Shown: positions 1 through 9,542, counted from the stretch's first letter. The stretch is 39,814 nt of DNA from Hyphomicrobiales bacterium (GCA_028280515.1 JANQLP010000102.1:1-39814); one strand, 5' to 3'. The notes: generated from the letters alone by a model not told the origin. A program made the numbers and translations.

Positions 1-354
1 CGCAAGGGCAAGCAGGTGTTGAACGTCACGCCACCGGACGAGGCCATTGTCTGCGCGCCGGTCGACGGTGACATGATCGCCGTCACCGGCGAGAACCGGA
101 AACTCCTGTGCTTCAAGATGGACGAAGTGAACGAGATGTCGCGCGGGCGCGGCGTGCGTCTGCAGCGCTACAAGGACGGCGGGCTTGCGGACGTGAAGAC
201 CTATGGCAGGAAAGAGGGGCTCACCTGGATCGACTCCTCCAACCGGACCTGGACCGTTACGGACCTGAAGGACTGGACAGGAACACGGGCGCAGGCCGGA
301 CGGCTGCCGCCCAAGGGTTTCCCCAAGAGCAACCATTTCGGACCCAAATTCTGA
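1..354 (+). CDS. parC: DNA topoisomerase IV subunit A, C-terminal end (partial)
   Basis: The window opens inside this gene, in frame from base 1, and the last 117 codons are seen. ParC is the DNA-breaking subunit of topoisomerase IV, which separates linked daughter chromosomes. The visible part belongs to the C-terminal beta-pinwheel that wraps DNA: repeated blade-like stretches such as [18 protein letters not shown], then [14 protein letters not shown], which resembles the GyrA-box-like loop of ParC/GyrA tails. The ending [13 protein letters not shown] is typical of alphaproteobacterial ParC. The catalytic tyrosine domain lies outside the window, so ParC rather than GyrA is chosen from the tail alone. 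The gene ends with TGA and a GNAT gene follows 33 bases later on the same strand. Confidence 0.88.
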   Translation, partial: RKGKQVLNVTPPDEAIVCAPVDGDMIAVTGENRKLLCFKMDEVNEMSRGRGVRLQRYKDGGLADVKTYGRKEGLTWIDSSNRTWTVTDLKDWTGTRAQAGRLPPKGFPKSNHFGPKF

Positions 355-387
355 TCCGGTTGGGGAGGGTCGGGAAGTTTAACCGAC

Positions 388-837
388 ATGACCGTATCGT
401 TGAGACCAGCACGGGCCGAAGACGCCTCAGCGGTGCGGGCGCTCATCCGTGCGGCCTATCAGATGTACGTACCCCGCATGGACCGTGAGCCCGCGCCCAT
501 GCTTGCCGACTACGCGGCGCTTGTGGAGCGGGAAGTGATGACAGTCGCCTGCGTCGAAGACGATGTCGCCGGGGCACTGATCTGCTATCCGCGCGGACAC
601 GCGTTGCACGTTGAAAATGTTGGCGTCAGTCCGGATTTCCAGGGGCACGGGATCGGCAAGGTACTGATGCGCGAGGCGGAAGAGCAAGCGCACGCGCACG
701 GTCTCTCGAAAATCGAACTCTACACAAACGAAGTCATGACCGAGAACATCCCGTTCTACGAAGCGCTTGGTTACGTCATCGTCGCCCGCGCCGAGGAGGA
801 CGGGTACCAGCGGATATTCTTCGAAAAGAAGCTCTAG
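388..837 (+). CDS. GNAT family N-acetyltransferase
   Basis: A single-domain GNAT acetyltransferase of 149 residues, the usual size. It should move an acetyl group from acetyl-CoA to an amine, but the substrate cannot be read from the sequence. The acetyl-CoA pyrophosphate loop is clear as FQGHGIGKVLM (about residues 80-90), preceded by the beta-4 strand HVENVGVSPD and followed by ELYTNEVMTENIPFYEALGY, the usual motif B with its Tyr. The ATG at 388 has a GGGAAG ribosome site about 10 bases upstream. It follows parC on the same strand and ends 22 bases before the convergent transferase gene. It may be read through from parC. Confidence 0.9.
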   Translation: MTVSLRPARAEDASAVRALIRAAYQMYVPRMDREPAPMLADYAALVEREVMTVACVEDDVAGALICYPRGHALHVENVGVSPDFQGHGIGKVLMREAEEQAHAHGLSKIELYTNEVMTENIPFYEALGYVIVARAEEDGYQRIFFEKKL

Positions 838-859
838 ACGACCCACGCCGATCCGGCTG

Positions 860-1618
860 TCACCGCCGAACCCAACCGTCGGAGGTCAGGAACTCTTGCG
901 GGCCGAAACGGGTCTTGTAGCCCATCTTCGACGATCCCTCGATCCAGTAGCCCAGATAGACGTAGGGCAAGCCGAGCTGCCGCGCGAACTCCACATGCTC
1001 AAGGATCATATGCGTGCCGAGGCTCCGCGCGGCGAGGGCCGGATCGAAAAAGCTGTAGACCATGGAGATCCCGTCGCTCAGCCGGTCGCACAAGGCGACC
1101 GCGACCAGAGCGCGTTCATCGCTGTCTTCGTAGAAATCCGACTCTTCGGGCAGAGACCGCGCCGGGACGCGATACTCGGTGAGGAATGTGTTGACGACGC
1201 TGTCCTCGATCATCATCGCATAATCGAGCACGGTCATATCGGCCATGCCGCCGTCGCCATGACGATGGTCGATATAGGAGCGGAACAGCGAGTATTGCTC
1301 TGACGTCGGCACGGGTCCGCAGCGGCGAATATTGAGATCCTTGTTGACCTGCTGCACCCGCTTGAAACTGCGCCGCGGCTCGAACTCGTCAGCGACGATG
1401 CGGACGGGAACGCACGCCGTGCAACCATCGCAATAGGGGGTGTAGGCAATGTTCTGGCTGCGCCGGAACCCGCCTTTCAACAGACGGTCGATCAACTTGC
1501 CGGACCGCCCATGCGAGAGGTGGGTGAACAGCTTCCGTTCCAGGCGTCCGGGAAGATAGGGACAGGGCTGTGCCGTGGTGATGTAAAACTGCGGAAAATC
1601 GGTCTTGTGTTCGCTCAC
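860..1618 (-). CDS. bpt: Aspartate/glutamate leucyltransferase (arginyltransferase family, N-degron)
   Basis: A 252-residue cytosolic aminoacyl-tRNA-protein transferase of the ATE/Bpt family. Family knowledge: bacterial Bpt adds leucine from Leu-tRNA to proteins starting with Asp or Glu, which are then recognised by ClpS and degraded by ClpAP. Visible marks are the N-terminal CPYLPGR, the cysteine cluster YTPYCDGCTACVPVRI (about residues 57-72), and the C-terminal half with YVYLGYWIEGSSKMGYK, the conserved GNAT-like catalytic region. Length is normal for bacterial Bpt. The exact amino acid transferred (Leu or Arg) is not decidable by eye, and many databases simply say arginyltransferase. The gene sits 49 bases after the SLC13 permease on the same strand. 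Confidence 0.92.
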   Translation of the reverse strand: MSEHKTDFPQFYITTAQPCPYLPGRLERKLFTHLSHGRSGKLIDRLLKGGFRRSQNIAYTPYCDGCTACVPVRIVADEFEPRRSFKRVQQVNKDLNIRRCGPVPTSEQYSLFRSYIDHRHGDGGMADMTVLDYAMMIEDSVVNTFLTEYRVPARSLPEESDFYEDSDERALVAVALCDRLSDGISMVYSFFDPALAARSLGTHMILEHVEFARQLGLPYVYLGYWIEGSSKMGYKTRFGPQEFLTSDGWVRR

Positions 1619-1667
1619 AGTTTTACCGGTCCCTTACGGTGCGTTTTGATTGTCTGATCGACGGCCC

Positions 1668-3524
1668 CTACATCGAAAAATAGAGCGGCGCGAAAAGAGA
1701 ATATGCGAGCCAGATAAGAACGATCAAGGGCAGTCCGGCAAACATGAAGTCACGAAACCGATAATGTCCGGGGCCCATCACAATCAGGTTCGTCTGATAG
1801 GCGATCGGTGTCGCGAACGAGCAGTTGAGTGCGAATATCAGCCCGTAAACGAAAGGCGTTGGATCGGCGCCGATTTGGCCCGCTGCACTTACAACGATCG
1901 GTGCGAACAGCGCACCGGTCGCATGATTGCTCAGAAAGTTGGTCAGGATGGCAACGAGCAGAAACAGCGCCGACAACAGTATCGCCGGGCCGTATCCGGA
2001 GAACACAGTGACGACCTGACGCGCCAGATATTCCGCGCCGCCGGTTGCTTCCAGCGCCACCGCCATGGCAAAGGCGGCGCCGATCAGCAGGAATATGCGC
2101 CCGTCGAAAGCCCGCGCTGCCTGCGGTACGGTCAGCGCGCCCACCAGGATCATGCCGATGGCCCCGGCGATCGCGGCTATGGCAATCGGGACAAATCCGC
2201 TCGCTGCAGCCAGAATCATCGCGGAGAAAACGATCATCGCGCTCTTGGCATGATGCGGCACCGGCAGCTCGGCCCGCGAGCGCGCCAGCAGCAGCAAATC
2301 GCGATGCTCACGCAGGCCGCGCACCGACCGGGGCGTGCCCAGCAGCAGAAGCACATCGCCGGCAACAAGGCGGATCTTGTGAAACGGGTCGCGCATCATC
2401 CGACTGTGGCGCTCGATGCCGAGCAGAGTGCAACCGGTGTCGAACCGGAACCGTTCCGGGCGCAGCGTGCTTCCGATGCGAGGAGAACCCGGCGCAATGA
2501 CCACTTCCGTCATGATCAGGCGCTCGCGTTCGCCCCGCTGCTCCTGTCCACTATCGGGATTGGCGTCTTCCTTGGTTGCGAGCTCGCCGATGACCGAACG
2601 GTCGCGGCTGATCGCTTCAAGCAGGTTGCGCCGCGTGGCAGCGATCATCAGCACGTCGCCCTGTCGCAGCGTCAAATCCTCAAATGGCGGCAACACGGAA
2701 CGGCCGGCCCGCTGGACCAGCTTGACGGTCATGTGATGCAACCCCGGGAACAGCCCGGCGACGGATTTGGTGCCGATCCAGGGGTGGTTTTCGTTCAAAG
2801 TGATCTGCGCGATGAAATGCTTGCCGCGCTCCCGGTCGGTCTGTCCAAGCGCCGGGCTCGGCTTGATCAGCCGGGGAATGACGAAGATGACGTACAACGC
2901 ACCGAGGCTGGCGAGCAGCAAACCGGGCACCGTGAAATCGAAGAAATTGATTGTCGGAACGCCATTCGCTTCCGCAACCGTCGCTGCCACCAGATTCGCG
3001 GATGATCCGATCAGCGTGGTCATGCCGCCGAGGATGGCGATGAAGCTGAGCGGCATCAGCACGTGGGCCGCTGTTTTGCCGAGGCGGGCTGCGAGCGCAC
3101 TCAGGATGGGGATGAACAGGATCACTACCGGCGTGTTGTTGAGGAAGGCGCTGAGCACGGCGGCGACGACGAGGATCACGGGGAGGGCGGCTGCCGGCGC
3201 GATCTTGATCAGCCCGCGGAACATCTCGGTGGATTTCTCGATCGTACCCGTCTGAATCAGCGCCTGGCCGACCATAAGCAGCGCAAGGATCGTGAACACG
3301 ACCGGATTCGCAAACCCCGCCAATAGGGTCGTTATGTTCACCGGCGTCGGACCCGATGTGACGTCCAGCGGGAAGAAGTAAAAAAGCGCAAGGAGCGCCA
3401 GGACGGTCACGCCCGCCGACAATTCCAACGGAATGCGCTCGATTGCAAAAAGGATGACGGCGGCAACGATGATTGCGAACGTGACCCACATATGGGCCTG
3501 TTCAATGCCCGGCAACAAGCTCAT
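1668..3524 (-). CDS. SLC13 family permease with two RCK_C/TrkA_C domains
   Basis: A 618-residue inner-membrane transporter of the SLC13/DASS superfamily, normally Na+ or H+ driven carriers of sulfate or dicarboxylates. Hydrophobic helices fill residues 1-220 and 415-618. Between them lie two cytosolic TrkA_C (RCK_C) domains, about 230-310 and 335-405, each with the pattern of a 'G..L....RFDTGCTLLGI' strand pair and a later 'GDVLLLLG'. Paired SLC13 hairpin motifs are visible as FLNNTPVVILF near residue 130 and NFLSNHATGALFAP near residue 530. This permease-RCK-RCK-permease layout is common in bacterial sulfate/anion transporters, but the substrate is not known. The start at 3524 is chosen because the first transmembrane helix begins soon after. 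Confidence 0.9.
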   Translation of the reverse strand: MSLLPGIEQAHMWVTFAIIVAAVILFAIERIPLELSAGVTVLALLALFYFFPLDVTSGPTPVNITTLLAGFANPVVFTILALLMVGQALIQTGTIEKSTEMFRGLIKIAPAAALPVILVVAAVLSAFLNNTPVVILFIPILSALAARLGKTAAHVLMPLSFIAILGGMTTLIGSSANLVAATVAEANGVPTINFFDFTVPGLLLASLGALYVIFVIPRLIKPSPALGQTDRERGKHFIAQITLNENHPWIGTKSVAGLFPGLHHMTVKLVQRAGRSVLPPFEDLTLRQGDVLMIAATRRNLLEAISRDRSVIGELATKEDANPDSGQEQRGERERLIMTEVVIAPGSPRIGSTLRPERFRFDTGCTLLGIERHSRMMRDPFHKIRLVAGDVLLLLGTPRSVRGLREHRDLLLLARSRAELPVPHHAKSAMIVFSAMILAAASGFVPIAIAAIAGAIGMILVGALTVPQAARAFDGRIFLLIGAAFAMAVALEATGGAEYLARQVVTVFSGYGPAILLSALFLLVAILTNFLSNHATGALFAPIVVSAAGQIGADPTPFVYGLIFALNCSFATPIAYQTNLIVMGPGHYRFRDFMFAGLPLIVLIWLAYSLFAPLYFSM

Positions 3525-3591
3525 GCCCTGAATACTAGGGCAGAATCACGCGCTTACCGCCACCAAATTTGAGATGAGTGTGGAAAGCTCT

Positions 3592-4125
3592 CTAAACGCG
3601 TCTGTTGAGCTCGGCGCGTTCTTCGGAATTGATGACGACCACTCCGGCCAGAAAGTCATGCAGGCAGCGCTTGCGCGCGTTGAACGGTGCGATGAGCAGC
3701 ACAAACGGCGTGAGGATCGTCACCGAGACGTAGAACAGCACCGCATGAAACGCCCCGAGAAGCGCATACATCCGGGAGCCATACCAGGTCCGCATCTGCA
3801 GGTCGGTCGCCCGCATGCCGATGGTCGCGGACTGCGGCGCGCTCAGCGTGATGGCGCTGTAGGCAAGGGCGATCGCCGGAAATGCAAGACCGAGAAGGAG
3901 CCAGGCCAACCCGAGCGTGAAGATCCCCGCGACAAGCAGCACCACATAGGCGACGATGGTGAGCGAAAAGATGATCACCACATCGATCAGGAACGCCATG
4001 ACGCGGCGGCTCAGCACGCCTTCGAAATACTCGCCCTGAGTTTGCGGATTGAAGGCGTGGGGCTTCTCCGTGGATTCAAAGCTCACGTCCTGCTGAACTT
4101 CATTGCGGGCCGAGTCGGTCGCCAT
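3592..4125 (-). CDS. RDD family membrane protein
   Basis: A 177-residue inner-membrane protein of the RDD family, whose members have an Arg near the start of the first helix and Asp in later helices. Here the domain begins at FEGVLSRRVMAFLIDVVIIF (about residue 34). Two more helices follow, AYVVLLVAGIFTLGLAWLLL and LLGAFHAVLFYVSVTILTPF. Between them is QSATIGMRATDLQMRTW, the typical 'G....GL.V' segment. Function is unknown; some RDD proteins have been linked to ion transport or stress. The ATG at 4125 has an excellent ribosome site, AGGAGGT (plus-strand bases 4136-4142), about 10 bases upstream. It lies between ilvA and the SLC13 permease on the same strand. Confidence 0.88.
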   Translation of the reverse strand: MATDSARNEVQQDVSFESTEKPHAFNPQTQGEYFEGVLSRRVMAFLIDVVIIFSLTIVAYVVLLVAGIFTLGLAWLLLGLAFPAIALAYSAITLSAPQSATIGMRATDLQMRTWYGSRMYALLGAFHAVLFYVSVTILTPFVLLIAPFNARKRCLHDFLAGVVVINSEERAELNRRV

Positions 4126-4212
4126 CGATTTTCAGACCTCCTGAATGGGAAAGCAGCGACCCTTTAGATGGTGATCAGAGGCATTTTCGGCAAGGGTATG
4201 CCGCATGGCGGG

Positions 4213-5475
4213 TCAATAGGCACCGAAGTCGCCGTCCGATCCGGAGCGTCTTTTGACCTCGAAGCCGGCCTTGCGCATTTTGTCCATGACCTGCGCCGCG
4301 TGCGCGGCGTCTTTTGTCTCGATCACGATATCGAGCGTCGCGCCCTTTGCCGGCACATCGAGAAACGTGCGGCGATGCGAGACCTCAAGGATGTTTGCGC
4401 CGGCCTTGCCGAGCATGGAGGCGATGGATCCCAATACGCCGGGTTTGTCCGTGATCCTCAGCCGAAGCGAGACAATCTTCTCCTCATATTCAAGACCCCG
4501 CATGACGATCGAGGCGAGCATGCGCGGATCAATGTTCCCGCCGGTGAGGATGAGACCCACCTTTCTGCCTTCGAACCGTTCCGGTTCTTTCGTGAGCGCC
4601 GCGAGCACCGCCGCGCCAGCGCCTTCCGCCATCGTCTTCTGAACGTTTAACAGCGTGCAGATTGCACGTTCGATTGCCGCCTCGTCGACAAGAACGATGT
4701 CGGAGACGAGATCCCGGACTATCGGCAGCGTGTACTCCCCCGCGGCCTTGACGGCGATGCCTTCGGCGAGCGTCTGCCCACCGCATTTGGGTTCCTCGCC
4801 GCGCACGGCATGATACATCGAAGGAAAGAACTCCACCTCGACACCGACGATGTCGATGTCGGGCTTCAGCGCCTTCGCGGCGATGGCGCATCCGGCAATC
4901 AGCCCGCCACCACCAATCGGGATAACGATCGTATCGAGGTGCGAGCGATCAGCCAGCATTTCCAGTGCGACCGTGCCCTGACCGGTAATGACCAGCGGAT
5001 CGTCATACGGGTGTACGAATGTGAGATTCCGCTCCCGAGCGATTTCGTCTGCCGTCTCGCGCGATTCGGTCAGGGTCTCGCCGGCGAGAACAACTTCGGC
5101 GCCGAGCGCTTCGGTATTCCCCACCTTCACGAAAGGTGTGCCCTCCGGCATGACGATGACGGCGGGAATGCACAGCCGGCTCGCGTGATAAGCGACGGCC
5201 TGCGCATGATTGCCTGCCGAGATTGCGATGACGCCGCGCTCACGTTCCTCCCCGGTCAGGGAATCGAGCTTCAGATAGGCGCCGCGATCCTTGAACGAGT
5301 TGGTGAACTGAAGGTTCTCGTACTTGATGTAGATATCCGCGCCGGCAAGCGCGGAGAGCTTGGGTGCGGCGATCAAAGGCGTGCGGACCACATGTCCCTT
5401 GAGGACTTCTGCCGCGCGCTCGATATCTGCCAGCGATGTCGCGTATGCGGGCGGGTTCTCCTCGGCAACCGCCAC
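4213..5475 (-). CDS. ilvA: Threonine ammonia-lyase with C-terminal ACT domain
   Basis: A 420-residue PLP enzyme that deaminates threonine to 2-oxobutanoate, the first step towards isoleucine. The cofactor lysine is K62 in NSFKDRGA. The phosphate-binding glycine loop is IPIGGGGLIAG (about 189-199), and the domain ends near residue 330. A single ACT domain follows (about 340-408: LRLRITDKPGVLGSIASML), the short single-ACT form rather than the long enteric IlvA. The start is a GTG one base after the hemB stop codon, so the two genes are probably translationally coupled. An 87-base gap with a fresh strong ribosome site separates it from the RDD gene. A catabolic TdcB-like role is possible, but the ACT domain favours regulated biosynthesis. 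Confidence 0.93.
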   Translation of the reverse strand: MAVAEENPPAYATSLADIERAAEVLKGHVVRTPLIAAPKLSALAGADIYIKYENLQFTNSFKDRGAYLKLDSLTGEERERGVIAISAGNHAQAVAYHASRLCIPAVIVMPEGTPFVKVGNTEALGAEVVLAGETLTESRETADEIARERNLTFVHPYDDPLVITGQGTVALEMLADRSHLDTIVIPIGGGGLIAGCAIAAKALKPDIDIVGVEVEFFPSMYHAVRGEEPKCGGQTLAEGIAVKAAGEYTLPIVRDLVSDIVLVDEAAIERAICTLLNVQKTMAEGAGAAVLAALTKEPERFEGRKVGLILTGGNIDPRMLASIVMRGLEYEEKIVSLRLRITDKPGVLGSIASMLGKAGANILEVSHRRTFLDVPAKGATLDIVIETKDAAHAAQVMDKMRKAGFEVKRRSGSDGDFGAY

Positions 5476-5476
5476 G

Positions 5477-6574
<1,098 letters not shown>

Positions 6575-6664
6575 TTACGTTCGACGCGAAAAACCTATCA
6601 CTCCCCGAACCGTCAAGCCAGTCCGCTTGAGCGGCAGCGTTAGCGCTTTCGCTGCGAGGGGATA

Positions 6665-7630
6665 CTATTCGCAGTAATTGCTGTGTTTGCGTGCGGCGAG
6701 ATCATAGTGAAAGTGATCCTTGTGCGCCTCATTGGCAAGGGGCCCCAGAACCGTTCCGAACAGCTTGCAGGCGCCCTCGTGAATCGCGAACAGGAACGCG
6801 GATTCCGGGCGGAACGGCGGCGCCTCGGGAGTATTCTCCTTGCCGGCCTCGTCCGTCTTCTCATCTACCTTGGCACCGGGCGCGTTTTCCGCAGGACCAG
6901 GCGGCTTGGTGTCCCTTCCCGTATGAACAACGCCGGTCTCCGGTGCCTTTGCCGCTGACGTGTCAGTCGACGCCTTGCCGCCAGCAGCGTCCGGCGCCTT
7001 CTCTTCCGACGGCTTTTCAGGCGGCAGAGCCCAATCGTTCGAAATGGTGATTGTCCTGCCGTCTGCCGTCTTGAATGCGGCCATGTCGAGTGCATTTGCA
7101 CGCGCATGTTCGGAGAGCCGCTTGCCGGGCGCGTTGTAGCGGTTGCGGCAAACGTAGGAGGCAACATTGCGGATCGACACGACTTTGCTGCCCAGATGTT
7201 CCTGCGCGGAAGGCTGCACAACCGTGTCGACCCAGGCACTCAAGGTCGCCGCCAATCCGCACGTTACGCGCGCGGGCGGATTGATGGATATCTTCTGATC
7301 CTTGCCGATGGATCGCAGTTCGATTGGTGCCGGGGCTCCGCAAACACCTTCGCGGATCGGTGCCAGCGGCTCGTACTCGACGCCGATATCGGCCAACATC
7401 ATTTCGCAACGGTCGGTTTCCGTCTGGATTTCCTGCGCTGTCCATTCGGGCGCCTCCCGATCGCGCGGATGTGGAGGAGAGGGCGGTTCGAGCCGCTTCG
7501 GGTTGCGCGCCGGCAAGGGCACCTCTGTCGCAGCGGTTTCCGGTTTTTCGGCCACCTCGGGTGCATGCGCCGCGACGGCACCCGGCATGCTAAAGAGCAT
7601 CGCAATGAGTAATACAGATCGTCCAAGCAT
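6665..7630 (-). CDS. Extensin-like C-terminal domain protein, exported, with split domain
   Basis: A predicted secreted or periplasmic protein of 321 residues. It starts with a signal peptide (MLGRSVLLIAMLFSMPGAVAAHA), which is why the ATG at 7630 is preferred over longer frames. A proline-rich linker follows (about 25-65). The extensin-like_C domain begins near C75 (RCEMMLADIGVEYEPL) and includes SEHARANALDMAAF (173-186) and, at the very end, HKDHFHYDL (303-311); these His/Asp residues resemble metallo-peptidase-fold motifs. Oddly, the domain is interrupted at about 211-276 by a 66-residue Ala/Pro/Glu/Lys-rich, probably disordered stretch. The family's role is not settled; a cell-wall function is likely by inference. 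It is divergent from the gene at 7753. Confidence 0.85.
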   Translation of the reverse strand: MLGRSVLLIAMLFSMPGAVAAHAPEVAEKPETAATEVPLPARNPKRLEPPSPPHPRDREAPEWTAQEIQTETDRCEMMLADIGVEYEPLAPIREGVCGAPAPIELRSIGKDQKISINPPARVTCGLAATLSAWVDTVVQPSAQEHLGSKVVSIRNVASYVCRNRYNAPGKRLSEHARANALDMAAFKTADGRTITISNDWALPPEKPSEEKAPDAAGGKASTDTSAAKAPETGVVHTGRDTKPPGPAENAPGAKVDEKTDEAGKENTPEAPPFRPESAFLFAIHEGACKLFGTVLGPLANEAHKDHFHYDLAARKHSNYCE

Positions 7631-7683
7631 CGACTGCGTCTTCTGGCGGCTGCGCAGAACCCTCAAAATCTCCGCACAACACC

Positions 7684-7711
7684 TTGAGGAATTATGCCGC
7701 CGGTGTATAGC
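7684..7711 (+). promoter_or_regulatory. Candidate sigma-70 type promoter of the acyl-CoA hydrolase gene
   Basis: TTGAGG (7684-7689) and TATAGC (7706-7711) are separated by 16 bases and lie about 40 bases before the ATG at 7753. Only sequence resemblance supports this; no start site is known. Confidence 0.4.
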
Positions 7712-7714
7712 TCC

Positions 7715-7734
7715 TGACCGCCCGAGTGCGGTCA
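7715..7734. promoter_or_regulatory. Inverted repeat, operator-like
   Basis: TGACCGC, six bases, then GCGGTCA: a perfect 7-bp dyad placed just after the candidate -10 box and 18 bases before the start codon of the 3-hydroxyisobutyryl-CoA hydrolase-like gene. It could be a repressor site over the transcription start, or a small hairpin in the leader RNA. The binding protein is unknown. Confidence 0.4.
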
Positions 7735-7752
7735 TGTAGAAAATGGGGACCC

Positions 7753-8817
7753 ATGAGCAAAAACCAAGAACTGTTGCTGGAGCAGCGTGATCGGTGCGGC
7801 GTGGCGACCCTGAACCGGCCGAAGGCGCTCAATGCGCTGAACTACGACATGATCGCCGATCTGGAGGCTACGTACATCAAATGGGGCGTCGATCCGTACA
7901 TTTACGGCGCGATCCTGCGGTCGTCATCGGATCGTGCTTTTTGCAGCGGTGGCGATCTCAAGGCAATGTACGAGGCGAAGAACTCGGGTAACATCGACAC
8001 GATCCTGCAGAAATACACGATCGAGTATCAGCACAACTGGACGCTTGACCGGTTCATGAAACCGCACGTGGCGCTGATGGACGGCATTGTGTTCGGGGGC
8101 GGGGTCGGCGCGTCGCTTTACGGCACCCACAAGGTCGCCGGCGAAAACTACAGCTTTGCCATGCCGGAGGTCCGCATCGGTTTCTTTCCCGATGTCGGCG
8201 CGACCTACTTCCTGCCACGTCTGCCCGGGCAGATCGGGCTCTATCTCGCCCTGACCGGCAACGCGATCGATCGCGCCGATGCATATGCCCTGGGACTGTT
8301 GACCCACTGCATCGATGCATCCGAGTTCGACACGATTTGCGACGCCATGTCCGAAGCCGAACCCATTGATCCGGTCCTTGACAGCAGACATGTGGATCCG
8401 GGCCCGTCCGAGCTCCTCAAGATGCAATATGAGATCGACCGCCACTTTTCGCATGCGTCGGTTGAGGACATACTCGCATCGCTCGACGGGGCGGAGGGTG
8501 AGAAACGGGAGTGGGCGGCTGAAACCGCCGCGACGATCCGCAAGAACTCGCCGCTCAGCCTCAAGGTCGCGTTCCGCCAGGTTACCGCCTTTGGCCGTTT
8601 GTCCCTTGATGCCGCTTTGATCGTCGAAGCCCGTGTCGCCTATGCCTTTCTGACAGGTGATGAACTCTATGAAGGCGTTCGCGCCCTCCTGGTGGAGAAA
8701 GACGGCAAACCCAAATGGTCTCCAAAACGTCTGCAGGACGTAAGCGACGAAATGATCGATGCGATCTTCACCGGAAAGGATGTTCCCGGGTTTCGCCCAG
8801 AGAACCCATTTGCCTGA
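7753..8817 (+). CDS. 3-hydroxyisobutyryl-CoA hydrolase-like enoyl-CoA hydratase family protein
   Basis: A 354-residue crotonase-fold enzyme of the HIBCH/ECH_2 type. HIBCH hydrolyses 3-hydroxyisobutyryl-CoA in valine breakdown. The oxyanion-hole segments are FCSGGDLKAMYE (about 61-72) and MDGIVFGGGVGAS (about 109-121). The motif FAMPEVRIGFFPDVGATYFL (about 135-154) carries the Glu and Asp expected in HIBCH. The C-terminal ECH_2 extension, with SPLSLKVAFRQV and a final 'KWSPKRLQDV', matches the family and separates it from short hydratases. The ATG at 7753 has TGGGGAC just upstream; a longer frame from 7726 has no support. No other valine-pathway gene is near, so the substrate is inferred from family resemblance only. 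Confidence 0.88.
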   Translation: MSKNQELLLEQRDRCGVATLNRPKALNALNYDMIADLEATYIKWGVDPYIYGAILRSSSDRAFCSGGDLKAMYEAKNSGNIDTILQKYTIEYQHNWTLDRFMKPHVALMDGIVFGGGVGASLYGTHKVAGENYSFAMPEVRIGFFPDVGATYFLPRLPGQIGLYLALTGNAIDRADAYALGLLTHCIDASEFDTICDAMSEAEPIDPVLDSRHVDPGPSELLKMQYEIDRHFSHASVEDILASLDGAEGEKREWAAETAATIRKNSPLSLKVAFRQVTAFGRLSLDAALIVEARVAYAFLTGDELYEGVRALLVEKDGKPKWSPKRLQDVSDEMIDAIFTGKDVPGFRPENPFA

Positions 8818-8843
8818 ACTTCCGCTCGGTTTGTTTACGGAAT

Positions 8844-8864
8844 TTTAAGCCATCCCTTTAAGCC
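8844..8864 (+). repeat. Short direct repeat upstream of ldtR
   Basis: TTTAAGCC occurs at 8844-8851 and 8857-8864, offset 13 bases, with a weaker TCTTAGCC at 8867-8874. It lies in the 113-base gap before ldtR and could be a regulator site, or may be chance. Confidence 0.3.
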
Positions 8865-8930
8865 GATCTTAGCCCGCCTCGCGTACTGTCCTGCCGCATA
8901 AGGGGAGACTTGCAAACAAAAGAGGCAGGT

Positions 8931-9437
8931 ATGAGCGTCGCGTATGACATAACTCATGAGGAGCCGGTCGATAACAACGATATCAAGGACCACTACCTCA
9001 AATCGCTGCGGATGATCGAGCGGCTCCATCGACTCATGCTTGATGTGATCAAGGACGAGTTCGAGCGTCTCGGACATTCGAAAGTGAACAGCGTGCAGGC
9101 TTTGCTGCTGTTCAACATCGGGGATGCAGAATTGACGGCAGGCGAGCTGAGAAGCCGTGGCTACTATCTCGGCTCGAACGTGTCGTACAACCTGAAGAAG
9201 CTCGTCAAGGCCGGTTACATCGACCACCAGCGCTCGACAAGCGACCGCCGTTCGGTGCGGGTCAGCTTGACGGACAAAGGCAAGGAGATCTGCCAGGTCA
9301 TCAACGACCTTTACGACCGGCAAATGAAGTCGCTCGAGAAGGTTGGTGGCGTCGATAGCGCAGACCTTGATGCCATGAATGACTCGCTGTTCCGCCTGGA
9401 ACGCTTCTGGGGTGATCAGATCCGCTACCGTTTGTGA
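8931..9437 (+). CDS. ldtR: MarR family regulator LdtR
   Basis: A 168-residue winged-helix regulator of the MarR family. It matches LdtR, known from Liberibacter and Sinorhizobium to activate an L,D-transpeptidase gene and to respond to small ligands and osmotic stress. The winged helix is visible: VNSVQALLLFNIGDAELTAGELRSRG leads into the recognition helix YLGSNVSYNLKKLVKAGYI, then the wing HQRSTSDRRSVRVSLTDKG. Long helices at both ends serve dimer formation. The ATG at 8931 gives the conserved N-terminus MSVAYDITHEEP; an in-frame TTG further up is less likely. A hairpin terminator follows. The next gene is the L,D-transpeptidase, the same pairing as in other Hyphomicrobiales. Confidence 0.92.
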   Translation: MSVAYDITHEEPVDNNDIKDHYLKSLRMIERLHRLMLDVIKDEFERLGHSKVNSVQALLLFNIGDAELTAGELRSRGYYLGSNVSYNLKKLVKAGYIDHQRSTSDRRSVRVSLTDKGKEICQVINDLYDRQMKSLEKVGGVDSADLDAMNDSLFRLERFWGDQIRYRL

Positions 9438-9462
9438 TCTGAAGCACCTGTCAGCCGCCTTC

Positions 9463-9502
9463 GCCTCCGAGGCCGAAAAGCCTCGGGGGCCTTTTCTTTT
9501 TC
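9463..9502 (+). terminator. Rho-independent terminator after ldtR
   Basis: GCCTCCGAGG (9463-9472) pairs with CCTCGGGGGC (9481-9490) with one G-T pair across an 8-base loop, followed by CTTTTCTTTTT. This makes ldtR likely to be its own transcript. Confidence 0.85.
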
Positions 9503-9531
9503 CACAACGTCCGCGAATTTTCGCCAAAATC

Positions 9532-9542
9532 CACTGTCAGTG
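9532..9542. promoter_or_regulatory. Small palindrome upstream of the L,D-transpeptidase gene
   Basis: CACTG-T-CAGTG, a perfect 11-base palindrome in the 142-base gap between the ldtR terminator and ldtP. LdtR is known to act on ldtP in relatives, so this is one possible operator, but I do not recall the published LdtR site well enough to match it. Confidence 0.3.

Noticed and set aside
1650-3005. A 451-codon plus-strand frame opposite the SLC13 permease
   Set aside because: Its composition is Arg/Gln/His-rich with no fold or ribosome site, while the opposite strand shows clear membrane and RCK domains.
8844-8861. CtrA full site (TTAA-N7-TTAA) before ldtR
   Set aside because: The two TTAA are nine bases apart, not seven, so the spacing does not fit.
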